Positions 1 to 7,829 of a DNA stretch of 64,000 nucleotides are shown in pieces. The stretch lies in contig CAVSZK010000019.1 of NCBI GenBank assembly GCA_963732415.1, forward strand, positions 434,001 to 498,000, written 5' to 3'. The position numbers were made by a program, and so were the translations under genes. Every line of letters starts with the position of its first letter. Positions within the stretch are counted from its first letter, which is position 1. This DNA comes from RPQJ01 sp963732415. GTDB taxonomy: Bacteria > Pseudomonadota > Gammaproteobacteria > Steroidobacterales > Steroidobacteraceae. A model generated the notes under the pieces. The model worked only from the letters and a program-made list of their open reading frames with translations, was not told the DNA's origin and ran no database searches.

Positions 1-1
1 G

Positions 2-202
2 GTCGCGCTGGATGATTTCCACCACCTGCGACGGTGGCTCGAGCAGATCCGGACCCGACCCGCCGTCACGCGCGGCCTGCAGCGTCCGCCCTTGAAGATG
101 AAACTCGACTCTGACAGCAAGGAGAACCAGAACGCTGCGGACCAGTTCGTGGCCGGTGCCCGCGCGATCCTGCAGACCGGACGCCCGGCGGCAGGAGCCT
201 GA
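2..202 (+). CDS. Glutathione S-transferase, C-terminal fragment (cut by window edge)
   Basis: Only the last 66 residues are in the window; the reading frame is open at the left edge and stops with TGA at 200-202. The visible part has the pattern of the end of the all-helical C-terminal domain of glutathione transferases: a stretch reading LRRWLEQIRTRPAVTRGL, in which a Trp-containing helix leads into an 'I..RPAV.RG' motif. This is followed by a charged tail rich in Asp, Asn and Gln. Family knowledge says such proteins conjugate or reduce glutathione adducts in the cytoplasm. The next gene, a GFA-family protein, begins 2 bases after this stop, so the two are probably co-transcribed. The subfamily cannot be told without the N-terminal thioredoxin-like domain. 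Confidence 0.7.
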   Translation, partial: VALDDFHHLRRWLEQIRTRPAVTRGLQRPPLKMKLDSDSKENQNAADQFVAGARAILQTGRPAAGA

Positions 203-204
203 AC

Positions 205-666
205 ATGCACGTCACTGGATCGTGTCACTGCGGTGCAATCAGCTTCGAGGCCGAGGTCGACGAGGCCCTGGTCTTCACCTGTCACTGCACCGACTGCCAG
301 GTCATCGCCTCGACCGCGTTCCGCTTCGGGGCAATCGTGCGGCGCGAGACGTTCTCCATGCGCGGTCCGGCCAAGGAGTACTCGAAGACCGGCACCAGCG
401 GCCAGCGCCGCCAGCAGGTGTTCTGCCCGGAATGCGCCACCGGTATCTACTCCTACTCCCCCGACAGCGCAGCGCCGTACCTCAGCCTGCGCCTGGGCGG
501 CGTGCACCAGCGGGCGCAGCTGGCCCCGGTACAGCAGCTCTGGTACCGTTCCGCGCTGCCCTGGGTCGCCAGGCTGAAAGAGATTCCACAGTGCCAGGAG
601 CAGGAGATTCTCGTGACCATGCTCGGGCTGGCGCAGGCGGCCGGTAGCACGGGGCAGAATCAGTGA
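205..666 (+). CDS. GFA-family protein (CENP-V/GFA domain, zinc-binding)
   Basis: This 153-residue protein has the cysteine pattern of the GFA (glutathione-dependent formaldehyde-activating enzyme, CENP-V) fold: CHC at residues 7-9, CHCTDC at 26-31 and CPEC at 74-77, the expected ligands for structural zinc ions. Family members were named for a proposed spontaneous-adduct (S-hydroxymethylglutathione) role, but most have no proven activity, so the substrate is unknown here. The ATG at 205 lies 2 bases after the stop of the glutathione transferase fragment. The stop overlaps the GTG start of the following SDR (sequence GTGA), so the three genes look like one operon with a glutathione or aldehyde theme. 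Confidence 0.8.
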   Translation: MHVTGSCHCGAISFEAEVDEALVFTCHCTDCQVIASTAFRFGAIVRRETFSMRGPAKEYSKTGTSGQRRQQVFCPECATGIYSYSPDSAAPYLSLRLGGVHQRAQLAPVQQLWYRSALPWVARLKEIPQCQEQEILVTMLGLAQAAGSTGQNQ

Positions 667-1502
667 AACTCGAGAAGAAGTTTCCGCAGAAGCGCGTGCT
701 GATCACCGACGCGAACAGCGGCTTCGGCAAAGCCATGGCCATGCATTTCGGCAGGCAGGGCTGGCGCGTCGCGGTGACCGGACGCCGACCCGATGCGGTT
801 CGTGCGGCGGCCGACGACGTCCGTCGAGCCGGTGCGGTCGAGGTCCTCGAGATGACGATCGACGTCGCGAAGCCGGAAGACTTCGAGGCGGCGGTTGCGC
901 GCCTCGAGGCGCAGTGGGGCGGGCTCGACATCCTGGTGAACAACGCCGGCATCATCGACTCCGCCAAGCTGCAGGACATCACCCTCGAGCAGTGGCACCG
1001 AATCATGGACATCAACCTGTGGGGTGTGATCCACGGTTGTCATGCCTTCATTCCGATTTTCATCCGGCAGAAGAGCGGCTACGTCCTCAACATGGCTTCG
1101 TCGGCAGGCCTCTTTTCCCTGCCGGAAATGGCCCATTACAGCGTGCCCAAGGCGGCCGTGATCGCACTCTCGGAGACGATGCGGGCAGAGTTAGCCCGGT
1201 ACGGAATCGGCGTGACCGTTTCCTGCCCCGCCGCGTTCGCGTCGGACATCCTCAAGAAGGAGGGCGTGGACACGGGCCGGAGCGTGACGCTCCGCGCCCT
1301 CGACAAGGATGCACAGTCGGGACGGCACACGTCCGAGAGCGTGGCGGCCCACGCCATCCGCAACATGGAGCGCGGCCATCTCTACGACATCGCTCACGAC
1401 TCAATGGAATTCCTCTGGTTCATCAAGCGCCTGATGCCGGAGACGATCTACCACCTTTTCGCGTGGATGTACGCGAACAGGAAATGGAAGTTCAAGGACT
1501 GA
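663..1502 (+). CDS. SDR-family oxidoreductase (classical type, GTG start)
   Basis: This is a 279-residue short-chain dehydrogenase/reductase with an NAD(P)-binding Rossmann fold. The cofactor loop reads TDANSGFG at residues 15-22, so the first glycine of the usual TGxxxGxG is replaced by Asp. NNAG is at 93-96, the catalytic Ser lies in MASSAG near 146-147, and Tyr159 and Lys163 form the YxxxK pair. The C-terminal part after residue 190 is longer than in minimal SDRs and ends in an aromatic/basic tail. The start is a GTG overlapping the stop of the GFA gene. The 3' end overlaps the 3' end of the opposite-strand CMD gene by 11 bases. The substrate is not assignable. Confidence 0.85.
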   Translation: MKLEKKFPQKRVLITDANSGFGKAMAMHFGRQGWRVAVTGRRPDAVRAAADDVRRAGAVEVLEMTIDVAKPEDFEAAVARLEAQWGGLDILVNNAGIIDSAKLQDITLEQWHRIMDINLWGVIHGCHAFIPIFIRQKSGYVLNMASSAGLFSLPEMAHYSVPKAAVIALSETMRAELARYGIGVTVSCPAAFASDILKKEGVDTGRSVTLRALDKDAQSGRHTSESVAAHAIRNMERGHLYDIAHDSMEFLWFIKRLMPETIYHLFAWMYANRKWKFKD

Positions 1503-2253
1503 CGCCCTGCCGCGCAAGCTCCTCGGCCAGGATCGGCACGCCCATGTTGCAGGACTGCACGCCCTGCACGACGCAGAGCTTCAGCACCTCCAAGACCTCT
1601 TCCACCGTCGCGCCCGCCTGCAGGGCGCCCTTGATGTGGCGACGAGTGCCCGGCGCGTAGAGGTGCGTGTACGACGCGTCGAAGGCGATGCTGAGGAGTT
1701 CCACCTCCTTCGCCGGCAGCACGCCGCTCGCGTAGACCGGCACTCCAGTTGCAAAGAACTGGTCGGTCCACACGGGGTCGAGCTCGTAGAACGGGTCCCA
1801 GGCCTCATTCCACTGCCCGATCGCCTTCATGCGGTCGCAGAACGGCGTGGCCTCGCCGGCGTCGCGTTGCGGCAGTGCCGCCCCCACCTCGCGCGCCTCC
1901 TCGAGCAGCAGCGGCGCACCGAGGCTGCAGGAATGGATTGCACCCAGCGCCGCGCACTTGAGGACGAACAGTATTTCCTCGCGCGTCGCACCGGCGGCCA
2001 GTGCCGCGCGAATGTGCCGACGCGTTCCTGCGGGACTGAGGCTGGTGCACTGCGCATTGAGCATTACCCCGATGAGCTCGACGAGCCTGCGAGGCAGGAT
2101 GCCGCGGCGCCAGGGATTCGTCGTCATCCTCTGGCAGGCGTCGGCCCACGCCGGGTCCCACTCGCGCAGCTGCTCGAGTGCCGCGTCCCAGGGGCCTGTT
2201 TCGCTGCTGCGAGCCGTGGGCTCGGCCGGCCCGAGGTTGCTGTCCGTGGGCAT
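1492..2253 (-). CDS. Carboxymuconolactone decarboxylase-like protein with two tandem CMD domains
   Basis: This is a 253-residue protein made of two CMD-like repeats (roughly residues 35-125 and 150-245). Each repeat carries a 'GTRRHI..AL.AGAT.EE' segment followed by a hydrophobic helix. The CxxC pair of AhpD-type peroxidase members is absent: the equivalent positions read NAQCTSLSP and DASYTHLYAP, so a thiol-peroxidase role is unlikely and a lyase or unknown role is more probable. I chose the ATG at 2253 because GGGAG sits 7 bases upstream; another ATG lies five codons earlier at 2268. It is the last gene of the minus-strand cluster that begins with the glycyl radical enzyme, 51 bases after the SDR, so it may act on that pathway's product. 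Confidence 0.8.
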   Translation of the reverse strand: MPTDSNLGPAEPTARSSETGPWDAALEQLREWDPAWADACQRMTTNPWRRGILPRRLVELIGVMLNAQCTSLSPAGTRRHIRAALAAGATREEILFVLKCAALGAIHSCSLGAPLLLEEAREVGAALPQRDAGEATPFCDRMKAIGQWNEAWDPFYELDPVWTDQFFATGVPVYASGVLPAKEVELLSIAFDASYTHLYAPGTRRHIKGALQAGATVEEVLEVLKLCVVQGVQSCNMGVPILAEELARQGVSP

Positions 2254-2304
2254 GCTTTTCTCCCGCATCGACCCTGGTTTCGGCTCGTCTAATGTGCGCA
2301 GGGA

Positions 2305-3123
2305 TCAGTGCCCGCTCGCCACCGCTTCCGCCATCCGCTTGCGGATGACCGGTCGCAGGTCTTCACCAAAGCCGGTAAGTGTTCCGCCGTCCACCGCGAT
2401 GGACTGCCCGGTGATCATCGCGGCGCGGTCGCTCGCCAGGAAGCTGACTGTCTCGCCGATCTCCTCCATGGTGCACATGCGACCCAGGGGCACCAGCCGC
2501 TTGGTCACCATCTCGCGATACGCAGGGGTGATGCTTTCCTCCATCAGGGGCGTGACGACGCCGCCCGGGCAGATTGAGTTGACCGTGATGCGCCGGTCGG
2601 CGAGCTCCCATGCCAGGTGCTGCGTCAGCCCCTCGACTCCGTACTTCGACACCGTGTAGTCCACGCTGCCGAAGAACGTCATGCGCCGACCGGCAATAGA
2701 ACCGATGTTGACGATCCTGCCGCGACCGCGAGCGCTCATCGCGGGCAGCACCGCCTTGCAGCACATGAAGACGCCCTTGAGGTTGACGCCCAGCACCTGG
2801 TCCCACTGCTCGGCAGGCAGGTCCGCCAGCAAGCGCGGCGGGCCCTCGATCCCAGCGTTGTTGACCAGGATGTCGATGCCGCCGAAGCGCTCGACTACGG
2901 TCCGCGCCATGGCCTCGAGCGACAGCCAGTCGGTGACGTCCGCGACGACCGGCAGCGCGCTGCCGCCCGACTCCTCGATCGACCTGGCTACGTCCTCCAC
3001 TTCGTCGGCGTGCCGTCCCATCACCACGACGTTCGCGCCCTCGCGCGCGAGCACGCGCGAGATCCCCTCGCCGATGCCCCGTCCGCCGCCGGTCACGATC
3101 GCTGTCTTGCCATTGAGTTCCAT
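2305..3123 (-). CDS. SDR-family oxidoreductase of the glycyl radical enzyme/BKACE cluster
   Basis: This is a 272-residue classical SDR. TGGGRGIG is at residues 11-18, NNAG at 88-91, the catalytic Ser at 142, and Tyr156 and Lys160 are in YTVSK. A typical 'PGGVVTPL' loop and a C-terminal 'ITGQSIAVDGG' motif are also present. The ATG at 3123 is preferred because AGAGGA lies six bases upstream; a GTG at 3150 would overlap the MFS gene. Such enzymes usually interconvert an alcohol and a ketone with NAD(P)H. In this setting it could make or use the beta-keto acid handled by the BKACE enzyme encoded upstream, but that is inference from neighbourhood only. Confidence 0.87.
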   Translation of the reverse strand: MELNGKTAIVTGGGRGIGEGISRVLAREGANVVVMGRHADEVEDVARSIEESGGSALPVVADVTDWLSLEAMARTVVERFGGIDILVNNAGIEGPPRLLADLPAEQWDQVLGVNLKGVFMCCKAVLPAMSARGRGRIVNIGSIAGRRMTFFGSVDYTVSKYGVEGLTQHLAWELADRRITVNSICPGGVVTPLMEESITPAYREMVTKRLVPLGRMCTMEEIGETVSFLASDRAAMITGQSIAVDGGTLTGFGEDLRPVIRKRMAEAVASGH

Positions 3124-3146
3124 GATTTGTCCTCTGTTCAGGTCCT

Positions 3147-4466
3147 TCACGCCGGCGCGGGCGCCGCATCTTCAGGCTCCTCGAAGCGTCCGCTGTCGCG
3201 CACGTAATGGCGCGAGCCGAGCATGAAGCATGTCGCGGAGAGGAGGCATACCAGTGGCGCGACGCCCATCGCGAACTTGAGGCCATGGGCGTCTGAGAGA
3301 GCGCCCACCGCCAGTGGCCCGGGTGCGAGGCCCAGGATGTTGTTGCCGAGCACGATCGTCGCGATTGCGGTCGCCCGCAGGCCCGGATGGGTCACGTCGG
3401 CGATGACCGCGGCGGCAGCGCCGAGGTGACCGCCGGCGACGAAGACGCCGCCCAGAATCAATGCGTACTGCAGCGACCCTGGCGGCAGGGCGAACGCCGT
3501 GACGAGCAGCACGCAGGTGATTAGCGCAAATGAGGCTGGCGCGCGCAGCCTGTTGCGGATGTCTCGCACGCCAAGGCGATCGACGATCCCGCCGCAGATG
3601 ATCATGCCGACGCCCGCGACCAGCACGACCACGGCCGCCTGCATGGCCGCCCTGTCGGGCGAGAGCCCGTAATAGCGGCTCATGTAGCTCGGGATCCAGG
3701 CGTTGATGACGCCGAGGATGAACATCTGGAACCCGCTGCCGAGGTAGGTGAACACCGCCGTGCGCGGAACGAAGAGCTCGCGGACGATCTCGCCCACACG
3801 CATGCGCCGTTCCACCGATCCGGCCGTATCGTCTTTCTTCACCAGCGCGACCGTCTTGTAGTCACGCACGACCAGCGGGTATGCCACGACCAGCAGCAGG
3901 CCTGCCATGCCGACGCCGATGAACGCATGACGCCAGCCGAAGTGCGTCGCAACGACGCCGCCTACTACGACTCCCAGGACCGAGCCGAACAAGGCCGCCG
4001 CCTGGAACGCGCCGATGATCATCGAGCGGCGCCGGGGCGGGAAGACGTGCATCAGGATCGCGGCGCCGGCGCTGGAGTAGCCGGCCTCACCCAGTCCGAC
4101 CATCGCGCGTGCAACGAACATCTGCCCGTAGCCGCCGGACAGGCCGCAGCCGATGGTCGCGAGACCCCAGAGCCCCGCCATCGCCGTTATGCTCTTAACC
4201 CGGCCCCAGCGGTCGGCGAGCAGTGCCACCGGGATCGAGGCGACGCCGACGATCAGCGCCACGACGCTGACCAGCGCGCCGAGTTGCGTGTCCGTGAGCG
4301 ACCACTCGTGCTTCAGAAGCGGGAACAGCGGCGTGATCACCTGCCGCGACAGGTAATCGGACAGCATCAATCCGAACGTGAGCGCGAAGACCGCCCAGGC
4401 GTAGAGCCGGGTGTGACCGCCGGCCGGCTCGGGCGCGACCGCGTCCCCCTCAAATGCGAATGCCAT
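3147..4466 (-). CDS. MFS transporter of the glycyl radical enzyme/BKACE cluster
   Basis: This is a 439-residue major facilitator superfamily protein with about twelve predicted membrane segments. It has the loop 2-3 signature 'ADRWGRVKS' and a first helix region reading 'LSDYLSRQVITPLFPLLK', which resembles Spinster-like and organic-anion MFS carriers. A long cytoplasmic loop after helix 6 (starting DYKTVALVKKDD) is rich in Lys, Arg and Asp. The start at ATG 4466 is supported by GGGGAG six bases upstream; a longer form would begin at 4490. It lies between an AraC-type regulator gene and an SDR gene on the same strand, so it probably imports the substrate or exports a product of this pathway. 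The solute is unknown. Confidence 0.87.
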   Translation of the reverse strand: MAFAFEGDAVAPEPAGGHTRLYAWAVFALTFGLMLSDYLSRQVITPLFPLLKHEWSLTDTQLGALVSVVALIVGVASIPVALLADRWGRVKSITAMAGLWGLATIGCGLSGGYGQMFVARAMVGLGEAGYSSAGAAILMHVFPPRRRSMIIGAFQAAALFGSVLGVVVGGVVATHFGWRHAFIGVGMAGLLLVVAYPLVVRDYKTVALVKKDDTAGSVERRMRVGEIVRELFVPRTAVFTYLGSGFQMFILGVINAWIPSYMSRYYGLSPDRAAMQAAVVVLVAGVGMIICGGIVDRLGVRDIRNRLRAPASFALITCVLLVTAFALPPGSLQYALILGGVFVAGGHLGAAAAVIADVTHPGLRATAIATIVLGNNILGLAPGPLAVGALSDAHGLKFAMGVAPLVCLLSATCFMLGSRHYVRDSGRFEEPEDAAPAPA

Positions 4467-4505
4467 GTGCTGCTCCCCGACCTTCCGCAATCGTTCTTGT
4501 CGCCG

Positions 4506-5642
4506 TCAGCGTCGCTGCGCAACGGTGCGTCCGGTCGAGGCCGCGCGGCCGATCGGCGGCCGGCGACTGCGGCCGGCGCCCGGCGTCACGCCGTGCCAGC
4601 GCTTGAACGCACGCACGAAACTCCCCGGCGCACCATAGCCGAGCGCCGCGGCGATCTCCCCCACCGGCAGGTCGGTCTGCTCGAGCATGCGCGATGCAAG
4701 GTTGCGACGCGCGTCGTCGAGCAAGTCTTCAAAGGTCGTCCCCTGCTCCCGCAGGTAACGGTGCAACGTGACGCGGTGGATCGCGAACATCTCTGCGACA
4801 CGCACCACCGAGCACTCCCCGCTCGCGAGCAGGTTCTCGATCACGTGCCTCACGCGCGACACGAAGTCCGGCTGCTCACGGGCCTCGAGTTCTCGCATGT
4901 ACTCGCGGAGGAATGAGTCCAGCATCTCCTGGGAGCCGGGCCGGATCTCCTCGAGCACCGACTCCGCAAAGAACACGGCGTGCCGCGGCTGGTCGTAGAG
5001 CACCGGCGCCCGGAAGAATCGCGCGTACTGCTCGGCCATCCGCGGCCTGCGATATGAGATGTGCACCTGCGACGGCCGCCAGTTGCGCGGGAAGATCCCC
5101 TCGAGGTGCTTGACGAGCGCGGCGAGGTATCCGGTCATCAGCTGGTCGCGGCCGGGGAACTTCCCATCGAGGGCGACCGAAATACACGCGTAGCCCTGGT
5201 CGCAGGTCATGTCGACGCCGATGCCGTGGTACCACAGTCCCTGGTAGCGAACGAGAGCTTCCACGGCTTCCCGCATCGTGCGCGCGTTGTGCACGAGGAG
5301 GCGCAGCGGACCGGCGTTCTCCAGCGTGGCGCGCTGGCCGATCAGCAGCCCGAAGTCATCCCGTCCGGTCGCATCCGCCGCCGCCTGCATGATCTGTCCG
5401 TGCAGGGCAAGCGGCACGGGCGTCATCGGCTTCGCCATCATGGCCTGGGTCACGCCGAAGGATTCGAGCAACTCCCAGGAATCGTGGCCGGCATCGCGCA
5501 TCAGGTTCGGCACCTCGGACAGCGCGCCGACCGGGCAGCCCTTGTCCGCCGGGCCAGACGCCGGCCCGGGTCGCGGAGCCCGCACGGGCGCACCGCGCGC
5601 GAGGCCGACGACAGTCGGCGCCCTTCTGCGCTTACCGGGCAA
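4506..5642 (-). CDS. AraC-family transcriptional regulator (Arabinose_bd-type N-terminal domain)
   Basis: This is a 378-residue regulator. The N-terminal two-thirds match the Arabinose_bd-type sensory domain seen in OruR-like AraC proteins (features such as 'DDFGLLIGQRATLENAGPL' and 'ALVRYQGLWYHG'). The C-terminal AraC domain, about residues 255-345, contains two helix-turn-helix units: 'CSVVRVAEMFAIHRVTLHRYL' split around the first turn, then 'PVGEIAAALGYGAPGSFVRAFKRWHG'. The only start near the beginning is a TTG at 5642, which overlaps the end of the BKACE gene by 11 bases; a GTG at 5513 is an alternative that keeps the sensory domain. It lies inside the minus-strand cluster and is the obvious candidate regulator of it. 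Confidence 0.85.
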   Translation of the reverse strand: MPGKRRRAPTVVGLARGAPVRAPRPGPASGPADKGCPVGALSEVPNLMRDAGHDSWELLESFGVTQAMMAKPMTPVPLALHGQIMQAAADATGRDDFGLLIGQRATLENAGPLRLLVHNARTMREAVEALVRYQGLWYHGIGVDMTCDQGYACISVALDGKFPGRDQLMTGYLAALVKHLEGIFPRNWRPSQVHISYRRPRMAEQYARFFRAPVLYDQPRHAVFFAESVLEEIRPGSQEMLDSFLREYMRELEAREQPDFVSRVRHVIENLLASGECSVVRVAEMFAIHRVTLHRYLREQGTTFEDLLDDARRNLASRMLEQTDLPVGEIAAALGYGAPGSFVRAFKRWHGVTPGAGRSRRPPIGRAASTGRTVAQRR

Positions 5643-6681
5643 GGAACCCCCGCTGTCCCGGCTTGCGGCTGGGAGTCATGCCGAGGGCGGCGAGCGTCTC
5701 GTCCACGCTGTCGTACCAGGTGCCGATCTTGAGGATCCGGCGCGCGTCATCCGCTGAAGCGACGTCGCGGCCGAGCTCGCGCGACATGCGCACCATCTGC
5801 TCCACCTGCTGCACCGACGTGAACTTCTCGCCCTTGCGCCGCCAGATGTTGTCCTCGATGCCGACGCGCACGTGCAGGCCCATCGCGATCGCCATGGCCA
5901 TCATCGGCGGACCGCTGCGCATGATGGTCTCGAGCTGCAATACGCCACCCTGCGGCGAGCGACGGATGTAGTCCATCATCGCGAACGGGTCCGGGCCCGA
6001 GGCTCCGCCGCCGATGGCGACGTAGCAGTGATTGAGCGGGCCCATGTACAGGCCACGGCGGATCAGGCGCTCGACCGTCTCGAGTTGCGGCGTGTTGGCG
6101 AGCATGAAGTAGGCCTGGATTCCCTTCTCGCGCAGGCGCTTCAGGTGCTCGACATAAAACGTCGGCGTGGCATCGATGACCATGTCGGCCCAGGCCTTGC
6201 TGACCGCCGGGCTCTCGAACTGCGTGCCCGCGACGTCGTCTGCGGTCATGATTTCGGTGATGTTCATCTGCAGCGAGTTGATCGCGATCGTTACCTGGTC
6301 GGGCTTCGGCGTGAGGTCCGCAAGCAGGTGGCGCGAGTCGTAGCCAAGCCACTTCGCCTGGTCGCCCTCGCCCTCCGGCGAGAACGAGATCGAGCCGCCG
6401 ACCTGCAGCACCATCTTCGGAACCTTGTCGCGGATACGTGCGATCAGCTCGTTGAACATGGACAGGCGCTTGCTGCCCTTGCCGTCCGCCTCGCGGACGT
6501 GGATGTGCAGCACGGTGGCACCGGCGTTGTAGCAGTCCACCGCCTTCTGGACCTGTTCGTCCATGGTGACCGGGATGTCTTCGGGGAAATCGCTCGGCGT
6601 CCACTCGGGGCCATACGGCGCGACCGTGATGATCAGTTCGTCCTGGGTCTCTGGAAGCAGGGCGTCGTCGTCGAAATACAT
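5632..6681 (-). CDS. Beta-keto acid cleavage enzyme (BKACE) family protein
   Basis: This is a 349-residue protein of the BKACE (Kce-like, DUF849) family. Known members condense a beta-keto acid with acetyl-CoA and split it into acetoacetate and a new acyl-CoA, using a divalent metal held in a TIM barrel. The metal ligands are visible as HIH at residues 59-61 (in 'VLHIHVRE'), and the conserved acid as Glu276 in 'VGIEDN'. The protein is longer than the roughly 270-310 residues common in the family, mainly at the C-terminus. I start it at the ATG at 6681 because the family similarity begins there and AGGA precedes it. The 147-base gap before it suggests a separate promoter from the glycyl radical enzyme pair. 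The keto acid substrate is unknown. Confidence 0.85.
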   Translation of the reverse strand: MYFDDDALLPETQDELIITVAPYGPEWTPSDFPEDIPVTMDEQVQKAVDCYNAGATVLHIHVREADGKGSKRLSMFNELIARIRDKVPKMVLQVGGSISFSPEGEGDQAKWLGYDSRHLLADLTPKPDQVTIAINSLQMNITEIMTADDVAGTQFESPAVSKAWADMVIDATPTFYVEHLKRLREKGIQAYFMLANTPQLETVERLIRRGLYMGPLNHCYVAIGGGASGPDPFAMMDYIRRSPQGGVLQLETIMRSGPPMMAMAIAMGLHVRVGIEDNIWRRKGEKFTSVQQVEQMVRMSRELGRDVASADDARRILKIGTWYDSVDETLAALGMTPSRKPGQRGFLAR

Positions 6682-6719
6682 GGCTGGCGTCCTGGGGTGC
6701 TGTGTAGAGGGCGCCAGTA

Positions 6720-6777
6720 TTACCAAGGGTCCACGCGAGCAATTCGCCTTTAGTTGCTTTTTACTCTCTTTTGGTAA
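6720..6777. promoter_or_regulatory. Inverted repeat in the leader of the BKACE gene (candidate operator)
   Basis: The 147-base gap between the activase stop and the BKACE start holds two 7-base arms, TTACCAA at 6720-6726 and TTGGTAA at 6771-6777, forming an inverted repeat with 44 bases between them. The intervening DNA is locally AT-rich compared with the surroundings. The spacing would suit looping or two separate half-sites for the AraC-type regulator encoded downstream. This is inferred from position; I did not find other copies to build a motif. Confidence 0.3.
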
Positions 6778-6828
6778 CATCGGCCAGACTGAGGCCAGCA
6801 CGCCGACCGCAGCGCCGTCGGCGGCGGC

Positions 6829-7812
6829 TCAGGATGTCGAACCCGGGCGGAACCGGTCGAGAAGCGGCGTTCCCTGTGCTGGCGACAACGGAACCGTCGC
6901 CCGCTCCCTTGTCCGGTAGCGCGCGAGTTCCGCGTGAATCGCCGCTTCCTCTTCGGTCGGCACGATGCCGGTCATCGGCACCTGCATGCCGAGATACCCG
7001 TACTTCGACTCACCGTAGCGGTGGTACGGCAGGAGCTCGTAATGCAGGTCGTCGCCGATGGACTTCAGGAACTCGCCGATCGCGCGCACGTCCTCCAGTG
7101 TGCCGTTCACGCCGGGGATGAACGGCGTGCGCACGACGATGCGATCGTGCGGGAACACGGCACAGAGCTTGCGGAAATTGCGCAGGATCAGCTCGTTCGG
7201 GACACCCGTGAACCGGCGGTGGCGCTCGGAGTCGAGGCACTTGATGTCGTAATGAATGATGTCGAGGAACGGCAGCAGCGCCTCGAGCGACTGCCAGCGA
7301 CCCATGCCCGAGGTCTCGATCGCCGTCGAGAGACCGCGGCGCTGCGCCTTCTGGAGCAGCGCCCGCGCGAACTTCCCCTGTCGCAGGACCTCGCCCCCCG
7401 ACAGCGTGATGCCGCCGCCTGATCGCGAGTAGAACGCCTCGTCGGCCTCGACGACGGCGAGCACCTCGTCCACGGTCATGCGCCGGCCGACGATTTCCAT
7501 GGCCTTCGACGGACACACGTCCGCACACTGGCCGCAGCTGATGCACTTCGCGAAATCGACGACGACCTTGCCGTCAGGACCGGTGCTCAACGCTCCTTGC
7601 GGGCACTTGGGCAGACAGTAGCCGCACTGCGCGACGCCGATGCACTTCGACGCCCGGTACATGAGCTGCGGCTTGGCGCTCAAGCCCTCGGGATTGCTGC
7701 AGGCCTTGCAGCGCAGCGGGCAACCCTTCAGAAACACTGTCGTGCGGATACCGGGCCCGTCATCCGTCGAGAATCGCTGGATGTTGAAAACGAGCCCGGT
7801 GACCGCGTTCAT
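6829..7812 (-). CDS. Glycyl radical enzyme activating enzyme (radical SAM)
   Basis: This 327-residue protein generates the glycyl radical on its partner enzyme by cleaving S-adenosylmethionine at a [4Fe-4S] cluster. The radical SAM motif CxxxCxxC is at Cys31, Cys35 and Cys38. It is followed by an inserted ferredoxin-like domain with two further cluster motifs (Cys57/63/66/70 and Cys90/93/96/100), the architecture of activases for glycerol dehydratase, HPAD, BssD and sulfonate lyases but not of the short PflA. A glycine-rich SAM-binding motif (GGGITLSGGEVL) follows near residue 133. The gene lies 17 bases after the glycyl radical enzyme gene on the same strand, so the pair is almost certainly translated from one mRNA. 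Confidence 0.94.
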   Translation of the reverse strand: MNAVTGLVFNIQRFSTDDGPGIRTTVFLKGCPLRCKACSNPEGLSAKPQLMYRASKCIGVAQCGYCLPKCPQGALSTGPDGKVVVDFAKCISCGQCADVCPSKAMEIVGRRMTVDEVLAVVEADEAFYSRSGGGITLSGGEVLRQGKFARALLQKAQRRGLSTAIETSGMGRWQSLEALLPFLDIIHYDIKCLDSERHRRFTGVPNELILRNFRKLCAVFPHDRIVVRTPFIPGVNGTLEDVRAIGEFLKSIGDDLHYELLPYHRYGESKYGYLGMQVPMTGIVPTEEEAAIHAELARYRTRERATVPLSPAQGTPLLDRFRPGSTS

Positions 7813-7829
7813 GTTTCAGCCCGTCCCGG

